From: Lachnospiraceae bacterium UBA6403
GTDB lineage: Bacteria; Bacillota; Clostridia; Lachnospirales; Lachnospiraceae
Direction of reading: 5' to 3'
NCBI GenBank assembly: GCA_002437435.1
Contig: DJPV01000029.1
Span: forward strand, 13,507 to 37,699
Length of the DNA: 24,193 nucleotides
The notes under the pieces were generated by a model. That model made no database searches, was not told the origin of the DNA, and worked only from the letters and a program-made list of their open reading frames with translations. Below, piece after piece: positions 8,193 to 15,752 of this stretch; positions within the stretch are counted from its first letter, which is position 1, and each line of letters begins with the position of its first letter. The translations under genes and the position numbers were made by a program.

Positions 8193-10940
8193 TTGGTAAA
8201 CAGGATCGTAGTCGGAGCGGACAGCTTCAGTATACATGGAAAATTTGATGAGCAGGGGATGTTTCTTTTGATGGAAGAGGGCGATATCCTTTCAGATGAG
8301 GATTTTGCGCGTATCGTGACCTTTGCTGATGCCCACAGAAACGGAGATATCTTTCTGTTGCCGAAGAAATACGGACCGAGCAGGAACAGCAGGAAAGGAA
8401 TCATGTATGCGCCATTTTCCGCATACCGCGAGAAGGGCAGGCATGCGCCTTGGCTTGCCCAGAAACTGGACAGAGAGCAGGAATTTTATGGTGTCTATGA
8501 GCGTCTTACAAATGGTGTGATCTCTACGGAGATTTTAAGGTTTCTGCATGGATTTACACCATTTGGTATGATATTTAAAGGAAGTCTGTTAAATCAGATG
8601 ATGAAGATTGCAGATTCCGGAATACAGGAGAAGCCTGCGATGAAGCAGGGAACAAATGTGACGTTCGGAAGTCCTGCTCGTACACTGGAGGATGTTCTGG
8701 TAAAAGGTTCGGTTTCAGTATTAAAATGGCTGCTAGCCGTTCAGGCAAGAGCCTGTCTGGATGGAAAATTGTATTATATCGACGGTGTTGACTATATTTT
8801 GAAAAATAGTTTTGAAGGAGATAAGACCTTTTTTGAGGGAATCTATGACCGAGCATGGTATGAGGATACGGTTGACCTTCTGATCGAATGGTTAAAGGAG
8901 ATGTCCATTCATCAGGAGACCCTGCAGATGCTTGTTATGCAGCATGCATTGTTCATTGTAAAATATATGATCCAGGCAAATCTTGATAACCTGAATAAGC
9001 ATTTATTTGAAGACACCGACGGAGAGGCTTTTTTATGGAAGCTCGGAGAAGTGCTTTCTTATATCGATGATTCGATCATTTGCGAGAATCAGGGATACCA
9101 TGTGGACATGAAGAACGAAGACTGTCTGGTATGGGTATTGCTGATCTTAAAATATAAGGATACCAGTCTGGAATTTGATTTTGCAGATGGCTGCTACAGC
9201 TATAATGATATCCAGATCGGAGAGCTTACAAAGCCAACGGCGGATATTCAGTTTATGGATAATAAAGATATGGAAGATCACACAGAGCTTACGATCGAAG
9301 GACGGTTATCGCCTATCCTTTTGATGAATGGGGCAGAGTTTGGTGTTCTTGTCGGTGACCGGTTCTATCCGGCAGAATACAATGAGCGGTATGCGCATAC
9401 GAAAGCATTTGGTATGTCGATCTTCAAGCTTCGGGCATTTACGATCCGGGTGGATCTTCCATATGGACAGGAAACGGAACTGGCTTATGTGACAAGAGTC
9501 CGGGCAGATGTCTTTGAAAATGGTGAAACGATGGGAATGGCTGTAGAGGATCTTCCGGTCACGCTGGAATTCGATTCCCATTTCAGCCGCCTGTGTGACC
9601 GTTTTGCTCACAGCTATTGGAAGATCAACAAGAAGCTGTATATGTATAAAACTGAAGTAAATATAATGAAGGTTGATCCGGTGATGCGTGGGAAGATCGC
9701 AGGAAGAGAGCTGGCATTGTGGCGTGATATGTTTGCGACCAGACAGAAGAAGATTATTAAATTTATCATTGTCCGGGCATTCTTAAAGGCGAAGCCGGTC
9801 TTAAAGCACCGCCCGATCTGGCTCTTTTTCGATAAGATTTATAAGGCGGGGGATTCCGCAGAATACATGTACAAATATGCAAGAAGCAAGAAAGATGGCA
9901 TTAAATGCTATTATCTGGCAGATGGCGCATCGGAAGATTACGCACGTCTGGAACGCGAAGGAATGAAGCCGGTCAAACGGAGAAGCATCAAGCACCGATA
10001 TGCATTTTTATATGCGGATATGGTGATCGTGTCAAACTCTACTGTCTATGCATTTAATGATTTTGGTACGATCAATTCAGCATTGATCCGTGATCTGATG
10101 AACTTCCATGTAGCCTGTGTTCAACATGGAATGTCGATCCAGAAGATAGCAGTCGCACAGAACCGGTTGAGAGATAATACACGGTTGTACTTCTGTGCGT
10201 CCAAATATGAGATTGAGAATCTGTCGAAGCCGATCTATGGTTATGAGGGCTATGATGCGTTGAAGCTGACCGGAGTTCCACGTTATGATGGGCTTATAAA
10301 TGAAGATAAGCGTCAGATCCTGTTATCCCCGACCTGGCGGATGCAGGCAGCAGTTCCGGTTACAAAGAATGAGGGCGTGAGCCGTGACTACAATCCACTC
10401 TTTAAGGAGACAACCTACTATCAGGTATATAACAGTCTCATTAATGATGAGCGTCTGATCGAGGCGGCAAAGAAATATAATTATAAGATCGTCTATGTAC
10501 TGCATCCGATCGTCAGTCCGCAGATCGATGATTTTGATAAGAATCCTTCGGTAGAGATCATTCCGGCGGTTGCCGTTCACGGACATTCCGGTGTCAATTA
10601 TGAGAAGGTGTTCCGGGAATCCAGTCTGATGGTTTCGGATTTCTCCGGTGTTCAGTTCGATTTTGCTTATATGCGCAAGCCGGTGGTCTACCTGCACCAT
10701 CACGATATACCGAAGCATTATGAGGAAGGAACCTTCCATTATGATACGATGGGATTTGGCGAGATCTGCGGGGACAACGATGAACTGATCGATGTTATGA
10801 TCTCCTATATGCAGAATAACTGCGAGATGAAACCGGAATACCGCAGACGTGCCGATGATTTCTTCCAGTTTGCCGACCATGACAACTGTAAACGAATTTA
10901 CGATGTCATGATCGACTACCAGAAGACAAAGATTCATTAA
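8193..10940 (+). CDS. Large CDP-glycerol/polyol-phosphate transferase (TagB/SpsB family C-terminal domain)
   Basis: A 915-residue protein starting at TTG 8193, chosen because AGGAGG lies 9 nt upstream and no better start follows. The C-terminal part (about residues 527-905) is a glycerophosphotransferase domain (PF04464 type): SNSTVYAF, the VQHGMSIQK histidine region (H645), LSPTWR (711-716), and SDFSGVQFDFAYMRKPVVYL (from 815). Such enzymes extend wall teichoic acid or related polyol-phosphate polymers at the inner membrane face. The N-terminal half has no motif I can assign with confidence. Its start (MEEGDILSDEDF, then GDIFLLPKKYG) vaguely recalls a degenerate family-2 glycosyltransferase. 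No membrane helix is evident. It ends the surface-polymer run, and its stop overlaps that of the convergent polyphosphate gene by 4 nt with no terminator between. Confidence 0.88.
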   Translation: MVNRIVVGADSFSIHGKFDEQGMFLLMEEGDILSDEDFARIVTFADAHRNGDIFLLPKKYGPSRNSRKGIMYAPFSAYREKGRHAPWLAQKLDREQEFYGVYERLTNGVISTEILRFLHGFTPFGMIFKGSLLNQMMKIADSGIQEKPAMKQGTNVTFGSPARTLEDVLVKGSVSVLKWLLAVQARACLDGKLYYIDGVDYILKNSFEGDKTFFEGIYDRAWYEDTVDLLIEWLKEMSIHQETLQMLVMQHALFIVKYMIQANLDNLNKHLFEDTDGEAFLWKLGEVLSYIDDSIICENQGYHVDMKNEDCLVWVLLILKYKDTSLEFDFADGCYSYNDIQIGELTKPTADIQFMDNKDMEDHTELTIEGRLSPILLMNGAEFGVLVGDRFYPAEYNERYAHTKAFGMSIFKLRAFTIRVDLPYGQETELAYVTRVRADVFENGETMGMAVEDLPVTLEFDSHFSRLCDRFAHSYWKINKKLYMYKTEVNIMKVDPVMRGKIAGRELALWRDMFATRQKKIIKFIIVRAFLKAKPVLKHRPIWLFFDKIYKAGDSAEYMYKYARSKKDGIKCYYLADGASEDYARLEREGMKPVKRRSIKHRYAFLYADMVIVSNSTVYAFNDFGTINSALIRDLMNFHVACVQHGMSIQKIAVAQNRLRDNTRLYFCASKYEIENLSKPIYGYEGYDALKLTGVPRYDGLINEDKRQILLSPTWRMQAAVPVTKNEGVSRDYNPLFKETTYYQVYNSLINDERLIEAAKKYNYKIVYVLHPIVSPQIDDFDKNPSVEIIPAVAVHGHSGVNYEKVFRESSLMVSDFSGVQFDFAYMRKPVVYLHHHDIPKHYEEGTFHYDTMGFGEICGDNDELIDVMISYMQNNCEMKPEYRRRADDFFQFADHDNCKRIYDVMIDYQKTKIH

Positions 10941-12409
10941 GAAATAGCTTTTTCTACAGCATCAACTATGATCTCCAGGGTTTTTAACCGGGCATATTTT
11001 TTATCGACTGATTCGATGATATGCCATGGAGCATAGGTGGTGCTTGTTTTTTGCAGCATTTCATTGACGGCTGTTTCGTATTGATCCCATTTTTCACGAT
11101 TCCGCCAGTCTTCATCCGTGATCTTCCACTGTTTATCCGGCGTATTCTGTCGCAGGGTGAATCGTTCAAGCTGGGTATCTTTGTCAATCTGTATCCAGAA
11201 CTTGATGATCACAGCCCCCCAGTCATACAGTTCTTTTTCAAATTCGTTAATTTCGTTGTAAGCACGTTTCCAGTCATTTTCACTGCAGAATCCTTCGATC
11301 CGTTCTACCATGACTCTTCCATACCAGGTTCGGTCGAAGATAGCTACATGACCGGAGCGTGGAAGCCTGGTGAAGAAACGCCAGAGGAAATGTCTGGATT
11401 TCTCATACGGAAGCGGACTTGCAATCGGGAATACTTCATAACCGCGGGGATCTAATGCTTCCGTTACACGCTTGATATTGCCGCCTTTTCCGGCTGCATC
11501 CCATCCTTCGTATGCGATGATGACAGGAATCTTTTTGTGGTAAATGGTATTGTGCAGCTCTCGAAGTCTTCCCTGTAATTCTTTCAGACGTCTGGAATAT
11601 TCTTCGTCAGTTACCGTCTTGTCCCGTAAAGAGATATCCGACAGCTTCGGCATATCCATAAGAGGAAATACATTCTGTGGGATTGGAACTGCCAGTGCGT
11701 GATTCTGCAGGGCAATATCGATTCCCTCTGTCAGGATTTCCAGCACCTGAAGCTCTGCCCATTTCTTAGAGCTGCCATCGATGATATACCATGGTGCGCG
11801 GGAAGAATCGGTAGCATCTAAGAATTTGTCAAAAATGTCCAGATATTTTTCATAATGTTTATTCTGTGCAAGATCGGTATCGGTTACTCTCCATTTGGTT
11901 GCAGGATCATCAGCAAGCGTCTGGATTCTTTTTTTCTGCTCTTTTTTCGAGATATTCAGAAAGAATTTGACTACCAGATAGCCATTATCGGTTAACTGAC
12001 GTTCAAATCTTCGTACGTTTGCGATCCGAAGTTCATAGTCTTTTTTTGATAATTCTTTGTGTGCGTACTCACGTGTAAGCTGATCCATCCAGCCGGAGTC
12101 CATAAAGACGAAATTGCCGGCTTCCGGTATTTCTTTTACGAACCTCCAGAGAAATGGTTTTCGCCTGTCTTCTTCTCTGACCTTTTCCAGTGATGCGACA
12201 CGGTAAAAACGTGGATCAATATTATTGATGATCCGTCCGATCAGACTGCCTTTGCCGGAAGTGCCCCAGCCTTCTGCCAGAACAATGACCGGAAGCTTAT
12301 GCTCCCGGACAGCAAGCGCCTGTGCCGCCAGTTTCTCCTGCAAGACCTTTAACTGTGCCTTCATTTCCTCATCTGATGGTTTTTCTTTCATAATTCGATT
12401 ATTCAACAT
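10937..12409 (-). CDS. pap: Polyphosphate:AMP phosphotransferase (two-domain PPK2)
   Basis: A 490-residue protein made of two PPK2 domains, the layout of class II PPK2 enzymes (PAP), which phosphorylate AMP to ADP using polyphosphate. The C-terminal domain is complete: Walker A EGWDAAGKGGN (about 302-312), the lid region around SPLPYEKSRHFLWRF, and Walker B IFDRTWYGRVMVER (about 357-370). The N-terminal domain looks degenerate: its P-loop reads EGWGTSGKGS, and FMDSGWMDQ replaces the usual FDRSWYGR, as in known PAPs where only the second domain is catalytic. I prefer ATG 12409, 8 nt after AGGGGG; GTG 12418 and ATG 12413 (the latter out of frame) are less well placed. A promoter at 12672-12700 would put the whole first hairpin element in its 5' leader. 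Confidence 0.93.
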   Translation of the reverse strand: MLNNRIMKEKPSDEEMKAQLKVLQEKLAAQALAVREHKLPVIVLAEGWGTSGKGSLIGRIINNIDPRFYRVASLEKVREEDRRKPFLWRFVKEIPEAGNFVFMDSGWMDQLTREYAHKELSKKDYELRIANVRRFERQLTDNGYLVVKFFLNISKKEQKKRIQTLADDPATKWRVTDTDLAQNKHYEKYLDIFDKFLDATDSSRAPWYIIDGSSKKWAELQVLEILTEGIDIALQNHALAVPIPQNVFPLMDMPKLSDISLRDKTVTDEEYSRRLKELQGRLRELHNTIYHKKIPVIIAYEGWDAAGKGGNIKRVTEALDPRGYEVFPIASPLPYEKSRHFLWRFFTRLPRSGHVAIFDRTWYGRVMVERIEGFCSENDWKRAYNEINEFEKELYDWGAVIIKFWIQIDKDTQLERFTLRQNTPDKQWKITDEDWRNREKWDQYETAVNEMLQKTSTTYAPWHIIESVDKKYARLKTLEIIVDAVEKAIS

Positions 12410-12437
12410 ACATAACACCCCCTGTGTAATGATCTGC

Positions 12438-12638
12438 TATGATGGGGATACCTTTAACATTACCAATCAGGGGACGCTTCCGCTCGTTTCCCCGCTGTGT
12501 AACTTCGAACTAACCTCGGTAAACCTCGCTAAGGTCTCAGTTAGCCCTGCAACGGTACTAAGATGCCGCTAATGCGCCATCTAAGGATCGGCGACCTCAA
12601 ATGCCCCTGTATTGGTAAGTTAAGGTATCCCCATCATA
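12438..12638. repeat. Long hairpin element, copy A (201 nt), with conserved core
   Basis: The outer 15 bp are a perfect inverted repeat (12438-12452 with 12624-12638), continuing as an imperfect stem to about 35 bp (left end near 12474, right start near 12604). Inside are a GGGGA/TCCCC hairpin (about 12471-12494), the conserved core 12495-12544, and an extra hairpin GATGCCGC/GCGCCATC (about 12562-12581). The core matches copy B at 47 of 50 positions in the same orientation, and its ends TAACT/AGTTA can pair. Seven TAA triplets occur at 9-12 nt steps, or about 29 nt across the middle. There is no coding sense in it. The element lies between the divergent pap and HTH genes. Confidence 0.75.
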
Positions 12639-12671
12639 TTCACATTATGATTATATTAAATAGTTATTTTT

Positions 12672-12700
12672 ATTATTTTCCAGTTATATCATAAAGTCAA
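12672..12700 (-). promoter_or_regulatory. Promoter candidate for pap
   Basis: On the minus strand TTGACT (12700-12695) and AATAAT (12677-12672) have a 17-nt spacer. Transcription from here would include hairpin element A as a leader of about 250 nt before the pap start codon. Confidence 0.5.
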
Positions 12701-12770
12701 TGGACAAAATGCTTAAATTATCTAAAGGACACGCATATAAAAAAATTTTTTATTGTGTTAACAAATTCTA

Positions 12771-12799
12771 TTGTCATGTTGACTGTTATATTGTAAAAT
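12771..12799 (+). promoter_or_regulatory. Promoter of the small HTH gene
   Basis: TTGTCA (12771-12776) and TAAAAT (12794-12799) are spaced by 17 nt, in an AT-rich stretch 130 nt upstream of the HTH start. A TTGACT at 12779 is an alternative -35 but has no matching -10. Confidence 0.5.
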
Positions 12800-12927
12800 G
12801 TACATGAGGTTAGGGTTGGATTCTTGTAGAGTTTATTTTGTGCTGAATTTTGAAATTATATTGAATGGAAGCGTTCTTTTTTTTCAGAAAGAATGCACAT
12901 AGAAATGATACAGGAGGGACACAGACT

Positions 12928-13119
12928 ATGACATCAGGTGAAGAATTATTAGAATTAAGAAAGTCTACAGGAATGAACAGACGCGAATTCGCTGAGTATT
13001 TCGAGATACCGTATAGAACTGTACAGGACTGGGAACTTGGAAATAGAAGAATGCCATACTATCTTCTTCGTCTTATGGTTTACAAAGTAGACAAAGAAAA
13101 CCTTGTAAAACAGGATTAA
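12928..13119 (+). CDS. Small helix-turn-helix protein (XRE-like)
   Basis: A 63-residue protein that is almost entirely a Cro/C1-type helix-turn-helix: GEELLELRKSTGMNRREFAEYF, then IPYRTVQDWELGNRRMPYYLLRLM, where YRTVQDWE is the recognition helix and the following G-N-R-R-M-P turn is typical. ATG 12928 is preceded by GGAGGG at about 9 nt; an upstream in-frame start at 12865 adds a Phe-rich stretch unlike a protein domain. It has no dimerisation or sensor domain. It stands 5' of the SMC-like operon on the same strand but is separated from it by a terminator, so it may regulate that operon or be independent. Similar tiny HTH proteins are common in Lachnospiraceae. Confidence 0.85.
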   Translation: MTSGEELLELRKSTGMNRREFAEYFEIPYRTVQDWELGNRRMPYYLLRLMVYKVDKENLVKQD

Positions 13120-13162
13120 TTCAGGTAATTATTTTTAAACAGATGATGGGCGAACAGGTATT

Positions 13163-13199
13163 AAAAAATCACGGGCATGTTATGTGTCCGTGATTTTTT
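13163..13199 (+). terminator. Strong hairpin terminator between the HTH gene and jetA-like gene
   Basis: A 12-bp stem AAAAAATCACGG/CCGTGATTTTTT with a 13-nt loop region, ending in a run of T on the plus strand and, by symmetry, on the minus strand. It lies 43 nt after the HTH stop and 44 nt before the next start codon. I see no convincing promoter in those 44 nt, so expression of the SMC-like operon may depend on read-through. Confidence 0.8.
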
Positions 13200-13243
13200 A
13201 AGAAAAACAGAAAATAAAGCACACGAAACAGGGAGTTAAAACA

Positions 13244-14881
13244 GTGGCAAAGCAGTACGTGATGATCAATGACATAATCGAAGAACATAATGCGAGAATG
13301 TATAATTTAAGAAAATACTACCCGTTTTTTGTGTTATCAGAAGCTGCATTTACACAGTACAAGGATGGACGATATAACAGCCTGGATATGGGTTATATCA
13401 CCATGGCAGTACTGCGTTTTTTTATTGAGGAAAATAACTTCAACGAAAGGGAGATCACATATCCCCAGTGTGAAGCATTTATAAAAGAACTGCTGATCCG
13501 TGATTTTGATATTGAGATCAGGGAAGAGGATATGGAAGACCTGATCTTATATATATTTGATAAGATCAGAAATGATGGAAAAGCATTTGAATTCACGTTT
13601 TATGATCCGGGTAAAAAGCAGAAGAAGACCGGACGTGTCAGGCTGATCGACAGCCGGGTTGCGGATGGAAAAGTGCTGTATTATATAACGGCAGATGGAA
13701 TCGAGTTCTATCTCGATACCAAGGAGATCAAGGACGAGAGCAAGATCAATGTAGAACAGGTTCTGCTTGAGAAGATGATCACCGGAGAGAATTTCAAGGG
13801 TGGTATCGAGGTTGTCAAACGAATCAACAGCGAAGTGAACCGGCTTGTAAGGGAAAAAGACGATATTGTAGATCTGCTTTCTTACGATGTATTTGCAGGG
13901 GCAGAAGCTTATGAGAAATACATGAAGACCGTTGGCAAATGGTTTTCCGAGGAACAGAAATTATTTGCGAAGAACAAAGCGCTGGTTGATAAGGCAGTTG
14001 CAAAGGCGAATTTTGACCATCTGACAAAAGGCTCTGCGCTGTTAGATGAGATCAGCCAGTTGGAGCTGGAATTGAAGAAGACTATATTAAAGCATGGAAA
14101 TCTGATCAACAGCACCATGGAATTACAGAATATATCGGACAATATCATTCAGAAGGCAAAGTTAAAACGTCTGCGTCCGGTATTTGATTTTGAAAAGGAA
14201 TTACAGAAGATGATCAGGGAGGACCGACCGGATAAGATGGGGCTGATCCTTGCTCCTTTATTTGCACCGGCGATCACGAAGTCATTCTCGATGACATCGA
14301 TCGACAATCTGCTCACCCTCAAATCCGAGGAAGAGGCGAAGATGGTGACAGCAAAGAAAGAAGATGTAAATGCAAACTTCCGCTACGAGGATGAGATCGA
14401 GGAGGAACGTTCCGGCAGAAACTATGGCAAGTTATTCTTTGAACTGATGGATGTACTTGCCCGCTGGAAGAAGCTTACGCTGAAAGAATTCAACGGATTC
14501 CTTGAGATACGGTTTGGAAAAGAAATCTATGAGAATGCCGATTATTATGCATTCCTTACCCATCTGGCACAGAAGAAGAAATACAATATCAGCCAGATGT
14601 TAAAGAAGCAGGATACCATGCTTGAAAAGCTGGTAGTTGACAGCATCCGCGAATATCAGAAGGTGCGGGACAGCATCGGGGAGCAGCAGATACCACAGGC
14701 TACAGCCGACAGCATTTCGACCGTAAGCGTACCGGATATTTATTCGGAAGATGCTTATGCCCCGGATATCTCATTTGAGCCATACAAAGATATGCACTTT
14801 ACGCTGACCTTTGACAGCACTGAAGAGATTCCGGTTGGAGCGGATATGTATGTAACGAACATAATATTTGAATTACAATAA
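13244..14881 (+). CDS. jetA: JetA/MukF-like subunit of an SMC-type (Wadjet/MksBEF) complex
   Basis: A 545-residue protein beginning at GTG 13244 with GGGAG 8 nt upstream. Its place as first gene of a three-gene set ending in a MukB-like ATPase, its size, and a helical character with winged-helix-like ends suit the kleisin (JetA/MksF/MukF) subunit that bridges the SMC heads. I believe it belongs to the JetA family seen in Clostridia (DUF5716), but this is recognition by eye. Visible parts: N-terminal LDMGYITMAVLRFFIEEN helical segment (about 47-64), a beta-rich middle (RVRLIDSRVADGKVLYYITADGIEFYL), long helices (about 175-310), an acidic linker (EDEIEEERSGRNYG), then a compact C-terminal domain and a low-complexity tail. 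The next gene begins 145 nt later, beyond a long hairpin. Confidence 0.7.
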   Translation: MAKQYVMINDIIEEHNARMYNLRKYYPFFVLSEAAFTQYKDGRYNSLDMGYITMAVLRFFIEENNFNEREITYPQCEAFIKELLIRDFDIEIREEDMEDLILYIFDKIRNDGKAFEFTFYDPGKKQKKTGRVRLIDSRVADGKVLYYITADGIEFYLDTKEIKDESKINVEQVLLEKMITGENFKGGIEVVKRINSEVNRLVREKDDIVDLLSYDVFAGAEAYEKYMKTVGKWFSEEQKLFAKNKALVDKAVAKANFDHLTKGSALLDEISQLELELKKTILKHGNLINSTMELQNISDNIIQKAKLKRLRPVFDFEKELQKMIREDRPDKMGLILAPLFAPAITKSFSMTSIDNLLTLKSEEEAKMVTAKKEDVNANFRYEDEIEEERSGRNYGKLFFELMDVLARWKKLTLKEFNGFLEIRFGKEIYENADYYAFLTHLAQKKKYNISQMLKKQDTMLEKLVVDSIREYQKVRDSIGEQQIPQATADSISTVSVPDIYSEDAYAPDISFEPYKDMHFTLTFDSTEEIPVGADMYVTNIIFELQ

Positions 14882-14912
14882 GTGATATTAAGACACAGAA
14901 ATAGTGTTTTTA

Positions 14913-14967
14913 ATGCTTGAATATATTGATTTGTTCCCTGATTGGCAAAGTCAATATATTCAAGCAT
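14913..14967 (+). repeat. Perfect 17-bp inverted repeat between jetA- and jetB-like genes
   Basis: ATGCTTGAATATATTGA (14913-14929) and its exact complement (14951-14967) enclose 21 nt. TTTG/CAAA within the loop lets the stem grow with one bulged base, leaving a 12-nt loop. No T-run follows, so it is not a standard terminator. It could be an RNase III or mRNA-stability hairpin setting subunit ratios, or a small insertion. Confidence 0.7.
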
Positions 14968-15026
14968 AACATAGAGTAATATTTTGACTCAATATCATAC
15001 AACAAAAATACATGTGAGGAAAAAAG

Positions 15027-15752
15027 ATGGACAGCAGAAATTTGGATAAGGCGATCGAGATCTACGCCAGGCTGATACAGGGCGAAACGATCGCGAAAGC
15101 AAGCAGAGAAAATGGTGCTCTGTACGAAGACTATTATGGAAATGCGGAGGTCTACGAGATCGTAGGCAATCTGTTAAAGAAACTGAATCTGAGTATTTAC
15201 GAATACAATGATGCACTTTATATCACGCCCGGCGAAGGCAACCGGGTATTTGGTTATACAAATGACGATATGAAGCGCATACTTGGACTGCGTCTGAATA
15301 AAGAACTGTTCCTGTGCTATTTCCTCATGTATGTGATCCTGCTGTATTTTTATAAAGATTCCGGAAGCTATCAGTTTCGGGAATTTATTAAGCCGGAAAA
15401 GGTGATCGAAGAAGCGGACAAATATCTGGCAGATGTGACAAAACGGTTATCTGTATTTTCCGCGGAGGATGTCGGAACAGAGAGTTTCAAAGCTGTTGGT
15501 CTGCTGTGGGATGAACTTCCGGCGGTCAGCCATGCAGTCTATGATGGAGAAAAGACGAAGGCATCAAAGGCATCCAAATCCGGTTATGTGAAGCTGACAT
15601 TTAATTTTATGGTCAGCCAGAAATTATTTGTCGAGAACGAGGAACGCTATTATCCGACGGATCGGTTTAAAGCGTTATGTGAGAATTACTTTGAAGAATA
15701 CAGGGGTCGCCTGTATCAGTTACTTGGAGGTGAAGAGGATGCCGTGCATTAA
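15027..15752 (+). CDS. jetB: JetB/MukE-like subunit of the SMC-type complex
   Basis: A 241-residue protein (ATG with GAGGA 6 nt upstream). By position, size and predicted winged-helix character it corresponds to MukE/MksE/JetB, which binds the kleisin and DNA; I believe the family is DUF6063, with moderate certainty. The N-terminus is helical (LDKAIEIYARLIQGETIAKAS). It is followed by a strand-turn-strand YNDALYITPGEGNRVFGYTNDD, the wing-like part, then a hydrophobic helix rich in Leu/Tyr/Phe (LFLCYFLMYVILLYFY). The C-terminal part ends KLTFNFMVSQKLFVENEERYYPTDRFKALCENYF, a second winged-helix-like unit. Its last 14 nt overlap the start of the ATPase gene, so translation of the two is coupled. 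Confidence 0.68.
   Translation: MDSRNLDKAIEIYARLIQGETIAKASRENGALYEDYYGNAEVYEIVGNLLKKLNLSIYEYNDALYITPGEGNRVFGYTNDDMKRILGLRLNKELFLCYFLMYVILLYFYKDSGSYQFREFIKPEKVIEEADKYLADVTKRLSVFSAEDVGTESFKAVGLLWDELPAVSHAVYDGEKTKASKASKSGYVKLTFNFMVSQKLFVENEERYYPTDRFKALCENYFEEYRGRLYQLLGGEEDAVH

Noticed and set aside
12438..12638. Integron attC site or tRNA-like structure
   Set aside because: No paired RYYYAAC/GTTRRRY core sites with the attC layout, and no tRNA arms or CCA-type end; the TTCGAA in the core is not in a T-arm context.
13163..13199. Reading the terminator as the operator of the small HTH protein
   Set aside because: The perfect stem with a T-run is fully explained as a terminator; no separate operator-like palindrome is needed.
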